From the NCBI RefSeq assembly GCF_900143235.1, contig NZ_FRDF01000001.1, forward strand, positions 186,001 through 250,000: 64,000 bases of DNA, given 5' to 3'. This DNA comes from Erythrobacter sanguineus. Its GTDB lineage: Bacteria > Pseudomonadota > Alphaproteobacteria > Sphingomonadales > Sphingomonadaceae. The first letter of the stretch is position 1, and each line of letters opens with the position of its first letter. The notes beneath the pieces were generated by a model, which was not told where the DNA came from, did not search any database, and worked only from the letters and a program-made list of their open reading frames with translations. Positions 1 to 8,880 of the stretch are shown here, in pieces. The position numbers and the translations under genes were made by a program.

Positions 1-684
1 GGTCGCTCGGCCAATTTCATTGCCGCAATGCTGTGGCTGGCGGATCAAGGTGTGCCCGCGCGGTTCGACTGCCTTGAAATCGGATCGAGCGCTGGGATCA
101 ATCTGATGCTGGATCGCTATGCCTATGATCTGGGCGGGGTGAGGGTGGGGCCAGCCGACGCGGTGATGCATTTCGCGCCTGCATGGCAGGGCACGCCGCC
201 GCCCGGGCACGACATTGCCATCCTTTCGACCAAAGGTTGCGATATCGCCCCGGTCGACCTGACCGATCCCGCGCAGGCGCTCCGATTGAAGGCCTATATC
301 TGGCCCGAACACACAGTGCGCTTCGAACGGATGGACGCCGCAATCCGCGCCGCAAGCGAGCGCAAGCCCGATCTGGTGCAGGCGAGCGCTGCCGATTTCG
401 TCGAGGCCGAACTGGCACGGTCGCAAGCACCCGGCACCACCCGCATCCTTATGCATTCGATTGTCTGGCAATATGTCCCCGCCGACCAGCAAGCCCGCGT
501 CACCGCCGCGATGGAAGCGGCAGGCGCGAAGGCGTCACCCGATGCGCCGCTGGCATGGGTGATGGTCGAGGCTGATCGCACCATCCATCGGCACAAGCTG
601 ACCGTGCGATACTGGCCGGGGAGCGGCGAGGAGGTGCAACTCGCCTGGTCGCACCCGCATGGGGCGGATGTGGAGTGGCTCTAG
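1..684 (+). CDS. DUF2332 family protein, C-terminal part (5' end outside window)
   Basis: The reading frame is open from the first base of the window (it begins Gly-Arg-Ser-Ala-Asn) and stops at 682-684, so this is the 3' part of a gene that starts upstream. The segment GRSANF and the later CLEIGSSAGINL stretch are typical of DUF2332, a family of uncharacterised proteins of about 330-350 residues with a methyltransferase-like fold. About 227 residues are visible. An internal ATG at 28 is not taken as the start because the conserved GRSA motif lies before it. The biochemical role is not established, and the next gene lies on the opposite strand beyond an inverted repeat. Confidence 0.75.
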   Translation, partial: GRSANFIAAMLWLADQGVPARFDCLEIGSSAGINLMLDRYAYDLGGVRVGPADAVMHFAPAWQGTPPPGHDIAILSTKGCDIAPVDLTDPAQALRLKAYIWPEHTVRFERMDAAIRAASERKPDLVQASAADFVEAELARSQAPGTTRILMHSIVWQYVPADQQARVTAAMEAAGAKASPDAPLAWVMVEADRTIHRHKLTVRYWPGSGEEVQLAWSHPHGADVEWL

Positions 685-688
685 TTTT

Positions 689-826
689 TTCGCGCCAAGC
701 CGCCAAGGGCCGCCAAAATGAAGCACTTGCGGCAAAGCCGCGCATCTCGGTGATCCCTGCGCCACAAAGACCAAGGCCTGCGGCACAGGATCGCCCTCTT
801 GGCGGCGCTTGGCGGCTTGGCGCGAA
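689..826. repeat. Intergenic element bounded by a perfect 19-bp inverted repeat
   Basis: TTCGCGCCAAGCCGCCAAG at 689-707 recurs as its exact reverse complement at 808-826. Pairing continues inward for about eight more bases (GCCGCCAA against TTGGCGGC). The element fills almost all of the gap between two convergent genes, which end at 684 and 832. Its size and position fit a REP-like extragenic palindrome, and it could also form a bidirectional terminator-like stem. No ORF with coding character lies inside. Confidence 0.6.
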
Positions 827-831
827 CCCAT

Positions 832-1728
832 CTAGTCCGCCAGAAACGCCTCCATCGCCGCGTTGACCGCGTCCGGCGCTTCCCACGGCACGAAATGCCC
901 GCAATCCGGCACGCGCACGATGGTGAGCGGATCGACAATATCCTCCAGCCCTTCGAGGTTTTCGGGCGGCAGGGCGAGATCGTCCAAGGCCCAGATCACC
1001 AGCGTCGGGATGGTCAGCTTCGGCAGGGCGGGCGGGGTATAGTCTGCGGGGACTTCGAACGGCGCATCCATCGTCGGCACGTCGATCGGGCTGGCGCGGT
1101 AGTAATTGAGCATCCCGAAGGCGGCATCGCGGTTCTGCCAGTCGCGCAGCAATTGGTCACGTTCTTCCGGTTCCATTGCGGATGGGCGGTCCCACTTCAC
1201 CTCCTTCAGCAAGAGGCCGGTGAGGCCGTGTTCCTTGACCAGCGCATCATTGGCGGGGTCGCGGAAACCGCGGATATACTGGCTCGCCTCGCGCTGGCCG
1301 GGGTGGGTGTAGAGCAGGCGCTGGAAGATCGCGGGATGCGGCGCGTTGGCGATGATCGCGCGGTTCACCCGCGCGTGCTGCCCGGCCAATGCCACGCCCC
1401 AGGCAATCGCGCCGCCCCAGTCATGGCCGACAATGGTGAAGCTGCCGATCCCCAGTGCATCGGCCAGCAGGAAGATGTCGCCGATCAGCTGGTCCGGCGT
1501 GTAGGCGGCCACATCCTGCGGCTTGGACGATCCGCGATAGCCGCGCTGGTCGGGCGCGATGCAGCGGTAACGATCCTTGAAATGCGCGATCTGGTGGCGC
1601 CATGTGCGGTGGCTTTCGGGAAAGCCGTGGAGGAAGATCAGCACCGGCGCATCCACCGGGCCTTCGTCCACCACGTTGAGGTGGATACCGTTTGGCAGCG
1701 CCACGCGCTTCAGTTCAAACCCGGTCAT
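832..1728 (-). CDS. Alpha/beta hydrolase, epoxide hydrolase / haloalkane dehalogenase type
   Basis: This 298-residue protein has the alpha/beta-hydrolase layout. HGFPES at residues 34-39 forms the oxyanion loop, the nucleophile elbow GHDWGG at 101-106 has Asp103 as nucleophile, and a late histidine (about His278, in DCGHFVPWE) completes the triad. An aspartate nucleophile with HGFPES points to soluble epoxide hydrolases or haloalkane dehalogenases rather than serine esterases. No signal peptide is seen, so it should be cytosolic. Its ATG overlaps the stop of the upstream SDR gene by four bases (ATGA), so the two are probably co-translated. The substrate cannot be told from sequence. Confidence 0.85.
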   Translation of the reverse strand: MTGFELKRVALPNGIHLNVVDEGPVDAPVLIFLHGFPESHRTWRHQIAHFKDRYRCIAPDQRGYRGSSKPQDVAAYTPDQLIGDIFLLADALGIGSFTIVGHDWGGAIAWGVALAGQHARVNRAIIANAPHPAIFQRLLYTHPGQREASQYIRGFRDPANDALVKEHGLTGLLLKEVKWDRPSAMEPEERDQLLRDWQNRDAAFGMLNYYRASPIDVPTMDAPFEVPADYTPPALPKLTIPTLVIWALDDLALPPENLEGLEDIVDPLTIVRVPDCGHFVPWEAPDAVNAAMEAFLAD

Positions 1729-2549
1729 TCGGCCGCCTCCAGCTTTTCCATGTAGCCTTTGGCGACCATGTTCGCCACCTGATCGAACAGCGCATCGGGG
1801 GTGCGGCGCAGTTCCCCCATCGCCTTTTCGCCGCCTTGCGCAACGATGATTTCGCGGGTGCCGGCAGCGATGGCATCAAGCATTTCGCGCGCTGCTACAT
1901 CGGCGGGGATGCCTTCCTCGATCGCCTTGTCGCTGCGCCCGCGCTTTGTGCCGTCGGCCGTCAGCGCATTGCGCGCAACGCCGGTGGCGACCGATCCGGG
2001 GTAGATCGTGTGAACGCTCACCCCGGTCTGCGACAATTCGCCGCGCAACGCGTCGGCATAGCCCGCCAGCCCGAATTTCGCGGCGGAATAGGCCGTGCGC
2101 ATCGGCACGCCGACCTTGCCTGCGACAGAGGAAATGAACCCGAGCGCGCCGGAACCGCGCTCCGCCATGTGACCGATCAGCCCTTGGGAAAAGGCGATCT
2201 GAGCGGTGAGATCAATGTCGATGATGTCGCGATAGACCTGCATCGCGGTGTTGAGCGCGCGGCTGCGCTGCGAAATCCCGGCATTGGCGAAGGCGATGTC
2301 AACGCCGCCCTTCCACCCGATGGCCTTGGCGGTCGCCTCAGCCAGCGCGGCTTCATCGCGCACATCGAAGGGCAGGATCAGCGCTTCGCCGCAGTCGCCT
2401 GCGACCTTGGCCAGCCGCGCCTCGTCACGCCCTGACAGCACCACAAGCGCACCGCGCGCCGCCAGTTCGCGTGCCAGCGCTGCGCCGATGCCTGATGATG
2501 CCCCGGTGATCCATGCCACCTTGCCCGCAAAATTGGCGGAGTAATCCAT
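1725..2549 (-). CDS. Short-chain dehydrogenase/reductase (SDR)
   Basis: A 274-residue classical SDR. The cofactor motif TGASSGIG is at residues 15-22, the structural ANAG motif at 88-91, the catalytic Ser near 140 and the YSAAK pair at Tyr154 and Lys158. These give an NAD(P)-dependent oxidoreductase on a Rossmann fold. A purine-rich GAGAGAG lies just upstream of the ATG. It is the first gene of a two-gene unit with the epoxide hydrolase-like gene, which hints at a shared catabolic route for an oxygenated substrate, but the specificity is unknown. Confidence 0.88.
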   Translation of the reverse strand: MDYSANFAGKVAWITGASSGIGAALARELAARGALVVLSGRDEARLAKVAGDCGEALILPFDVRDEAALAEATAKAIGWKGGVDIAFANAGISQRSRALNTAMQVYRDIIDIDLTAQIAFSQGLIGHMAERGSGALGFISSVAGKVGVPMRTAYSAAKFGLAGYADALRGELSQTGVSVHTIYPGSVATGVARNALTADGTKRGRSDKAIEEGIPADVAAREMLDAIAAGTREIIVAQGGEKAMGELRRTPDALFDQVANMVAKGYMEKLEAAE

Positions 2550-2602
2550 CGCTCTCTCTCCCCTTTTGCGAGAGGACTAGCGAGCGCATCCGCCAAGGGC
2601 AA

Positions 2603-3055
2603 TCAGGTTGCTGTTCGAGACCGGATCATGGCGGCCAGATCGGCCGGAAACACCGCTTCGGGCCAGTCGGCGAGTTCATCGAGCGTGAACCAGCGGTGCT
2701 GCGTCATCAATGCCTGTTCCAGCGCGGTATGGCCGCTGGTGTCGATTGCCGCTTCGGATACCTGAACGAGGTAAAAGCGTTCATCCGCCTGCACCGGCTC
2801 GCCTTCGACGGTGATGAATTCGGGCGTCATCTGCGCGATCTGCGGCCCCGGATCGGCGATAATCCCGGTTTCCTCCAGCAATTCGCGCCGCGCTGCATCT
2901 TCAAAACTTTCGTCCGGATCGCACTCGCCGCCGGTCGTCACCCAGAACGGAGGGCGCCCTGTCACATCATAGCGGAACATCAAGGCGCGGCCTTGCGGAT
3001 CGAGCACGATCAGCCGCGCCGCGCGGCGCAGGCGCAGCGCAGGCTTGCGGTTCAT
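2603..3055 (-). CDS. Nudix hydrolase
   Basis: This 150-residue protein carries an exact Nudix box, G-x5-E-x7-REL-x-EE-x-G-I, at about residues 43-65. The box binds divalent metal and places water for attack on a nucleoside diphosphate linked to another group. The basic N-terminus followed by RAARLIVLDP is common in small MutT-like hydrolases. Its ATG overlaps the bolA stop by four bases, so it is translationally coupled to bolA. The substrate is unknown, with housecleaning of damaged nucleotides or other NDP-X compounds being the general family role. Confidence 0.9.
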   Translation of the reverse strand: MNRKPALRLRRAARLIVLDPQGRALMFRYDVTGRPPFWVTTGGECDPDESFEDAARRELLEETGIIADPGPQIAQMTPEFITVEGEPVQADERFYLVQVSEAAIDTSGHTALEQALMTQHRWFTLDELADWPEAVFPADLAAMIRSRTAT

Positions 3056-3324
3056 TCGGCTGGCACGCCCGCCTTGATCGCCACCGCGTGCACCCGCTGG
3101 CCGACAATATCACCCAGCGCCGCAATCACCGCGCGCTGCCGGGCAAGGCGGTTCATGCTGGCAAAAGCTGCGGCCTCGATCTCGATGGTAAAGTGCGATT
3201 CGCCCGATCCATCGTCGCCCATGTGGCCATGGTGCTTGGCGCTGTCATTGATGATCGCCAGCCGGGTGGGCGCAAAGGCCCCGGTCAGAAGATCATGCAT
3301 TTCGTCGGTGACGGTTCCGCTCAT
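3052..3324 (-). CDS. BolA family protein
   Basis: A 90-residue protein of the BolA/IbaG family. It has the class II KH-like fold and a conserved SAKHHGHMG-like segment followed by SHFTIEI. BolA proteins pair with monothiol glutaredoxins and take part in Fe-S and iron homeostasis. The start is placed at ATG 3324 because AAGGAAAG sits about seven bases upstream of it; a longer frame to 3345 lacks such a site. It is followed by the coupled Nudix gene. In many alphaproteobacteria bolA lies beside a J-domain gene and cobS, and the J-domain gene is indeed next door on the other strand. Confidence 0.88.
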   Translation of the reverse strand: MSGTVTDEMHDLLTGAFAPTRLAIINDSAKHHGHMGDDGSGESHFTIEIEAAAFASMNRLARQRAVIAALGDIVGQRVHAVAIKAGVPAE

Positions 3325-3403
3325 CGGGACTTTCCTTCTTTGCAACGGGGTGAGGGCAATTGAGGCTTGGAACTTGGGAGGCTTGTCGCCATTCTCAAGA
3401 CCT

Positions 3404-3997
3404 ATGCCTTCACCACGATTTCATGGCCGCGTCGAGTGCCCCGGGCGCGAATGCGATGCGCCGGGCTGCCGCGAGGCGGGCGAATTCCGCGCGCCCGGCC
3501 CGCGTCCGGGCGGGTTTGACGGGCCGGGCGACTGGCGCTGGTTCTGCCTGCAGCATGTGCGTGAATTCAACGCCGGGTATGACTGGTTCGAAGGCATGAG
3601 CGCCGAGGAAATTCTCGATGCGCAATCGCCGATTGCCGGATGGCGGACGACAAGCCGCGCCTTCCGCCCGGAAACCCATGTGGACGGGATGCCGCGCTGG
3701 GCCGATTATGCCGATCCGCTCGATGCCATTTCTGCCCGCGCCAACGGCATTCGCAGCCGCGCCGAACGCGAAGCGCGCATGGCGGCAAGCGGGCGCTTTT
3801 CGCGCGAGGAAGCGCAGGCGCTGGAGACGATGGGCCTGGGGTCCGACACCGACAAGACGCGGCTCAGGCGGCGTTATTCCGAACTGGTGCGGCGCTACCA
3901 CCCTGATCGCAATGGCGGTGACCGGAGGCACGAAGCGCGCCTGAACGCGGTGGTCGAAGCCTATCAATTGCTCAGGAAAAGCGCCGCGCTGGCGTGA
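3404..3997 (+). CDS. J-domain (DnaJ-like) protein
   Basis: A 197-residue protein. The N-terminal half has two short cysteine pairs (CPGRECDAPGC) and a WFCLQHVREFN motif, as in the alphaproteobacterial J-domain proteins encoded near bolA and cobS. The C-terminal 60 residues form a J domain, with the HPD tripeptide that stimulates DnaK ATPase at about 166-168 (RRYHPDRNGG). The frame is open far upstream, but the family N-terminus (RFHGRVE) places the start at ATG 3404. It lacks the G/F and zinc-finger regions of full DnaJ, so it is probably a specialised co-chaperone. Confidence 0.82.
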   Translation: MPSPRFHGRVECPGRECDAPGCREAGEFRAPGPRPGGFDGPGDWRWFCLQHVREFNAGYDWFEGMSAEEILDAQSPIAGWRTTSRAFRPETHVDGMPRWADYADPLDAISARANGIRSRAEREARMAASGRFSREEAQALETMGLGSDTDKTRLRRRYSELVRRYHPDRNGGDRRHEARLNAVVEAYQLLRKSAALA

Positions 3998-4006
3998 GCG
4001 CGGGGC

Positions 4007-4633
4007 CTAAGCCTGCGCCGCCTTGATAATTGCCGCATCGACGGCGTTTGCTTGGGCATAGGCGGGCCGCTGGGTGATCCGCTCGACATAGGCCTTGAAC
4101 GCGGGCCGTTCAGGGATCGAACCGAAGCGCAGGCCCCACACGAACTGGCTGCCGATATAGGTATCGGCCATGGTGAAGCGCGGGCCCGCGGCAAAATCAT
4201 GGGCCGAAAGCCAGCCATCCAGCGCATCCAATGTGCGTTCGAGCGTGCCGAAGCCTGCCGTGCTGTCCTTGCCCTCGGCCAGCTGCCAGCCCATCATCTT
4301 TGCCATGATCGCCTGCTCCAGCGGCCCGGCGGCAAAGAACAGCCAGCGGAAATAGGCGGCCTTTTCGTGGGCATCGGGCAGCAGGCCTGCGGCAGGGTGA
4401 GTTTCGGCAAGGTAGTGGTTGATCGCCGCACATTCAGTGATGACGTGATCGTGACCCTGATGGTGATGCACCAGCGCGGGCACCTTGTTCATCGGGTTGA
4501 TCGCCGTGAAGCTTTCGGGCCGGCTGTCCCATTCCATCATGACATGGTCGTAATCCGCGCCAGCCTCGTGCAGCGCCCAGCGCGCAATCTGTCCGCGGCT
4601 CATGGCGACGGTGTAGAAGGTGAATGCGGCCAT
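4007..4633 (-). CDS. Glutathione S-transferase family protein
   Basis: A 208-residue protein with a thioredoxin-like N-terminal domain (the SRGQIARWALHEAG helix, then NPMNKVPALVHH with the conserved cis-proline and an EC-AINHYLAE glutathione-contact stretch) and an all-helical C-terminal domain. This is the usual length and architecture of bacterial GSTs. AGGAAAAG precedes the ATG. It is convergent with the J-domain gene and downstream of the MpaB-like gene on the same strand. The substrate is not predictable. Confidence 0.87.
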   Translation of the reverse strand: MAAFTFYTVAMSRGQIARWALHEAGADYDHVMMEWDSRPESFTAINPMNKVPALVHHHQGHDHVITECAAINHYLAETHPAAGLLPDAHEKAAYFRWLFFAAGPLEQAIMAKMMGWQLAEGKDSTAGFGTLERTLDALDGWLSAHDFAAGPRFTMADTYIGSQFVWGLRFGSIPERPAFKAYVERITQRPAYAQANAVDAAIIKAAQA

Positions 4634-4652
4634 TGGTCTTTTCCTCGGACGT

Positions 4653-5510
4653 TTACGGGCGGGGCTGGGTCGGGCTTTGCCGGAACGCCCAGCGCAAGGT
4701 GCGGCCCATGCCCCATGTGGCGGCGCGCGCGGGCAGCGCGGTCAGCATCGGGCGCTGCAACCGCAGCATGGTGCGCGCCCAGTCGGGCAGCATCGCCACG
4801 GCATCGGCGGTGATCATGGTCTGCACGCCGCGCGGGGTGCCTTGCGGGCGCTGGCTCAGCACCAGCTGCGCGACTTCGCGCGCGGCGGGCGAAGTGGCAA
4901 GATCATGGCGCAGTTCGCGGAAGATCCGCTCCGCCTCGGCGCGGGTTTCGGGCACCGGATCGGCCCCCAATGCGCGAGCGATGACGGCGAACTGGCGGTA
5001 ATATTCGTCCTGCTCGGCTCCCGGCATATTGGGCCGGACATGGCGCAGATAACCCGCAAGGAAGCTTTGCGCCTCGGTCACGTGCACCCAGGCCAGCGTG
5101 CGCGGATTGGTGGCGGTATAGGCGGTGCCATCGGGCAGCGTTCCGCCGACCCGCGCATGGATGCGATTCACGCGGGCAATCGCGTTCAACGCCTCGTCGC
5201 GGTGGCCAAAGCTGGTGACCGCGATAAAGCGCGCGGTGCGCCGCAGCCGCCCGTGCATGTCCTCGCGGAAATTGGAATGGTCGAGCACGCCTTGCAGCGC
5301 GTGGGGGTGGAGCATCTGGAGCAGTAGCGCGCGGATTCCGCCGGTCATCATTCCGACGATATCGGCGTGGACCAGCCGGATCGGCGTGTCGCGCGCAAAC
5401 AGCGCATCATCAGAGGGCGTGGTGGGCTGCTGACCCTGCGCGGCATCGTGAAACACCCCTCGCACCTGGCCCACCAGCTTCAGACGCAGCGATTCGACGG
5501 GGTCGGCCAT
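4653..5510 (-). CDS. MpaB-like oxygenase family protein (DUF2236)
   Basis: A 285-residue protein whose conserved histidines and surrounding segments (LLLQMLHPHALQGVLDHSNF, TAYTATNPRTLAWVHV) match the DUF2236/MpaB family. This group includes a fungal ER-bound oxygenase that cleaves a prenyl side chain and the latex-clearing proteins, which bind b-type haem through histidines. The start is taken as ATG 5510; three codons further up there is only a TTG. It precedes the GST gene on the same strand. The bacterial function is unknown, and oxidative cleavage of an isoprenoid or lipid is a family-level guess. Confidence 0.78.
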   Translation of the reverse strand: MADPVESLRLKLVGQVRGVFHDAAQGQQPTTPSDDALFARDTPIRLVHADIVGMMTGGIRALLLQMLHPHALQGVLDHSNFREDMHGRLRRTARFIAVTSFGHRDEALNAIARVNRIHARVGGTLPDGTAYTATNPRTLAWVHVTEAQSFLAGYLRHVRPNMPGAEQDEYYRQFAVIARALGADPVPETRAEAERIFRELRHDLATSPAAREVAQLVLSQRPQGTPRGVQTMITADAVAMLPDWARTMLRLQRPMLTALPARAATWGMGRTLRWAFRQSPTQPRP

Positions 5511-5627
5511 GCCCGGCAATATAGGCGCGGATCAGCGCACAAGGAAACGAACTCGCCAAAAATGCCAGCCTTTCGGGCCAAACCACCGCTTGCAGGCTGC
5601 GCCCATGCGTTCTAACCGGGCCGGGCA

Positions 5628-6617
5628 ATGACTTCATCCTCTCGAACCAATGTCGCCGGCGAAAACGCCATGCCCACCCAGCCCGACACGACTGTCGATG
5701 TGCGTGATATGTTCGGCATCGATGTCGATTGGCAGGTGCCGGCCTTTACCCACAAGGACGAACATGTGCCGGAAATCGACCCGGCCTATGTCTTCGATCC
5801 GGACACGACGCTGGCGATCCTCGCGGGCTTTGCGCACAACCGCCGGGTGATGGTGCAGGGCTATCACGGCACCGGCAAATCCACCCATATCGAACAGGTC
5901 GCCGCGCGCCTTAACTGGCCGAGCATCCGGGTGAACCTTGATGCGCATATCAGCCGCATCGATCTGGTCGGGCGCGATGCGATCGTGCTCAAGGACGGCT
6001 TGCAGGTCACCGAGTTCAAGGAAGGCATCCTGCCCTGGGCGCTGCAGCACCCGGTCGCGCTGACCTTTGACGAATATGACGCTGGCCGCCCGGACGTGAT
6101 GTTCGTGATCCAGCGCATTCTGGAATTTGATGGCCGGTTGACCCTGCTCGATCAGAACCGCGTGATCACGCCCAACCCGTGGTTCCGGCTGTTCGCCACC
6201 ACCAACACCGTGGGCCTTGGCGATACCTCGGGCCTCTATCACGGCACGCAGGCGATCAATCAGGCGCAGATGGACCGCTGGAACATTGTCGTGGCGCTGA
6301 ACTACCTCAAGCCCGAGGTGGAGCAGCAGATCGTCAAGTCCAAGACGCCTGACGCCGATGACAAGCTGATCGCCGACATGGTCAAGGTGGCCGAATTGAC
6401 CCGGCAGGGCTTCATCAATGGTGATATTTCCACCGTGATGAGCCCGCGCACCGTCATCACCTGGGCGCAGAACACCGCGATCTTCGGATCGGTTGGCTTT
6501 TCCTTCCGGCTTTCGTTCCTCAACAAATGTGACGAGGCAGAGCGGACGCTGGTGGCCGAATATTACCAGCGCGTGTTCGGTGAGGACCTGCCCGAAGGCG
6601 CGACGACAAAGCGCTGA
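5628..6617 (+). CDS. cobS: CobS-like AAA+ ATPase (cobaltochelatase subunit CobS family)
   Basis: A 329-residue AAA+ ATPase with Walker [10 protein letters not shown] near residues 78-86, Walker B LTFDEYD near 145-151 and a [11 protein letters not shown] sensor region. It is collinear with the alphaproteobacterial CobS subunit of the aerobic CobNST cobalt chelatase. An alternative start at ATG 5670 would remove 14 residues and fits the MPTQPDTT family start. The usual partner gene cobT does not follow; the next gene encodes a penicillin-binding protein. Its job may therefore depend on a CobT elsewhere, or it may be a MoxR-like chaperone outside cobalamin synthesis. Confidence 0.85.
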   Translation: MTSSSRTNVAGENAMPTQPDTTVDVRDMFGIDVDWQVPAFTHKDEHVPEIDPAYVFDPDTTLAILAGFAHNRRVMVQGYHGTGKSTHIEQVAARLNWPSIRVNLDAHISRIDLVGRDAIVLKDGLQVTEFKEGILPWALQHPVALTFDEYDAGRPDVMFVIQRILEFDGRLTLLDQNRVITPNPWFRLFATTNTVGLGDTSGLYHGTQAINQAQMDRWNIVVALNYLKPEVEQQIVKSKTPDADDKLIADMVKVAELTRQGFINGDISTVMSPRTVITWAQNTAIFGSVGFSFRLSFLNKCDEAERTLVAEYYQRVFGEDLPEGATTKR

Positions 6618-6668
6618 CGGGAAGCCGCTTGCTCCCTGGTGTCATAGGCTGATAACACAGCCCCTGCC

Positions 6669-8855
6669 ATGGCGCTGTTCGACCGATTCTGGAAAGGCTC
6701 AAAGGGCAGCGCCGATAGCGATGACGGGGGCGATGCGCCTGCCGGATACTATCCGCTTTATGAATCAATGCGCCCCATCGATCCCGATGATGAGGACGAC
6801 GCGCCGCGCCCGCGCGCGTCGGCCACGCCCGATTTTGACGCATGGGATGCCAAACTCGCTGGCATCGACGAAGCGCTCGAAGTCGAGGAACGCCGCCGCC
6901 TGCGCTGGTGGCAGCAGGGTTACTGGCGTGATCGCAGCAAGCTGTGGTGGGCGGGGCGCGGCATCATCGCGGGCCTCGCCTTATTCGTGGTGCTGATCGG
7001 CTGGCTCACCGTCACCGCGCCGCTTTCCAAAAGCCTCGAACCCATTGCCCCGCCGCAGGTCACGCTGCTCAGCCGTGATGGCACGCCGATTGCCCGGCAA
7101 GGCGCGGTGGTCGAGGCGCCGGTCAAGCTTGCCGACCTGCCGCCGCACGTCAGCCAAGCCTTCATCGCGATCGAGGATCGGCGGTTCTACACCCATTGGG
7201 GGATCGATCCGCGCGGCATCGCCCGCGCGGTGTGGACCGGATATGGCGGCGGATCGACGATCACCCAGCAACTCGCCAAGTTCACCTTCCTTACCCCCGA
7301 ACAAAGCCTGTCGCGCAAGGCGCGCGAGGCGCTGATTGCCTTCTGGCTGGAGGCGTGGCTGACCAAGGATGAGATCCTCGAACGCTATCTGTCGAACGCT
7401 TATTTCGGCGATAACCAATATGGGCTGCGCGCCGCGTCCTTGCATTATTTCTACCGCCAGCCGGAAAACCTGAAGCCCGAACAGGCGGCGATGCTGGCCG
7501 GATTGTTGCAGGCGCCCTCGCGCTATGCGCCGACCCGGCATTATGACCGGGCGAAGAAGCGCATGGACCTCGTGATCGGCGCGATGGTGGAGGAGGGCTA
7601 TCTCACCGAAGCCGCCGCGCGCGCTTTGCCTGATCCGCGTCTCGACGTGCGCCGGCGTGACGACAATCTGCCGACCGGCACCTATTTCGCCGACTGGGCG
7701 CTGCCGTTGGCGCGTGAGGGGATGGATGCGAGCTATTCGCGTGCCGTCCTGACCACGACGCTCGATTCGCGGCTTCAGGCGCTCGCCAGCCGGGTGGTCG
7801 CGCGTGCGCCGCTCAGGGGTGCACAGGTTGCGCTTGTCGCGATGCGCCGCAATGGCGAAGTGGTGGCGATGGTGGGGGGCAGGGATTATGCGACATCCTC
7901 GTTCAACCGGGCGACGCAGGCACGCCGCCAGCCTGGATCGACCTTCAAGACCTTCGTCTACCTCGCCGCGCTGGAAGCCGGGTGGGAGCCGGATGACACC
8001 ATTCCCAACACCGAAATCACGCAAGGCAGTTACCGCCCGAAAAACGCCGCCGGGCGCTATTCCGACCAGATCACGCTGGAGGATGCCTTTGCGAGCTCAA
8101 GCAATGTCGCCGCCGTGCGCCTGTTTCAGGCGGTGGGCAGCGACAAGGTGATTGCCAAGGCGCGCGCGCTCGGCATCACCGCCGAAATGGCGGAAGGCGA
8201 TCCCAGTCTCGCGCTCGGCACCTCGGCGATGACGCTGATCGAACTGACCGCCGCCTATGCCGGGATTGCCGCCAACCAGTTCCCGGTCGAACCCCACGCC
8301 TTTGCGCGCGGCGAGCAGGGATGGTGGGAATGGCTCACCACCCGCAAGGACAGTTTTTCGCGCGGTGAGCATGAGGATATCGAGACCATGCTGCGCGCCG
8401 CAATCAACCGCGGGACGGGGCGCGGTGCGGTCCTGCCGATTGCCAATTACGGCAAGACCGGCACCACGCAGGATTACCGCGACGCGCTGTTCGTGGGCTA
8501 TGCCGGAGATCTGGTGGTGGGCGTGTGGATCGGCAATGATGACAATGCGCCGATGCAGCGCGTGACCGGCGGCAGCACGCCTGCGCGGATCTGGCGGGAT
8601 TTCATGGCCGGTGCGCTCAAGCTTGAAGCTGCGCCCCGGCCCAAGGTCACCGCATCACCCGATCCGCAAGGCCCGGTGCAGCCGCTTGATATCGCGCAAG
8701 GGGCCGAAATCCCGGTCGGCGAGAACGGCGCAAGGCTGAGGATCGACGGCGGCGGGGTCACGCTGTCGCAGGAAGGCGTTCCGGTCGAAGTCAGGCTTGG
8801 CGAGGAAGGGCTGGTGGTGCAGCCCGCGCCATCGCCAAGCGCGACGCCGCCCTAG
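6669..8855 (+). CDS. Class A penicillin-binding protein (transglycosylase/transpeptidase, PBP1A-like)
   Basis: A 728-residue bifunctional peptidoglycan synthase. It has an acidic cytoplasmic tail, one membrane anchor at about 96-116 and a GT51 glycosyltransferase domain with catalytic Glu169 (AIEDRRFYTHWG) and GGSTITQQLAK. The transpeptidase domain has SxxK at Ser424-Lys427 (PGSTFK), SSN at 477-479 and KTGT at 596-599. All key residues are present. The Pro/Ala-rich C-terminal tail is common. The protein is inserted in the inner membrane with its catalytic domains in the periplasm. It is about 50 bases after cobS, so cotranscription is possible. Confidence 0.93.
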   Translation: MALFDRFWKGSKGSADSDDGGDAPAGYYPLYESMRPIDPDDEDDAPRPRASATPDFDAWDAKLAGIDEALEVEERRRLRWWQQGYWRDRSKLWWAGRGIIAGLALFVVLIGWLTVTAPLSKSLEPIAPPQVTLLSRDGTPIARQGAVVEAPVKLADLPPHVSQAFIAIEDRRFYTHWGIDPRGIARAVWTGYGGGSTITQQLAKFTFLTPEQSLSRKAREALIAFWLEAWLTKDEILERYLSNAYFGDNQYGLRAASLHYFYRQPENLKPEQAAMLAGLLQAPSRYAPTRHYDRAKKRMDLVIGAMVEEGYLTEAAARALPDPRLDVRRRDDNLPTGTYFADWALPLAREGMDASYSRAVLTTTLDSRLQALASRVVARAPLRGAQVALVAMRRNGEVVAMVGGRDYATSSFNRATQARRQPGSTFKTFVYLAALEAGWEPDDTIPNTEITQGSYRPKNAAGRYSDQITLEDAFASSSNVAAVRLFQAVGSDKVIAKARALGITAEMAEGDPSLALGTSAMTLIELTAAYAGIAANQFPVEPHAFARGEQGWWEWLTTRKDSFSRGEHEDIETMLRAAINRGTGRGAVLPIANYGKTGTTQDYRDALFVGYAGDLVVGVWIGNDDNAPMQRVTGGSTPARIWRDFMAGALKLEAAPRPKVTASPDPQGPVQPLDIAQGAEIPVGENGARLRIDGGGVTLSQEGVPVEVRLGEEGLVVQPAPSPSATPP

Positions 8856-8880
8856 CGTTTTGTCGCGGGTGGTTTGATCC

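Noticed and set aside
2513..3403. An upstream extension of the J-domain gene
   Set aside because: The frame is open far upstream, but it covers the Nudix and BolA genes on the other strand and the sequence before ATG 3404 has no family resemblance.
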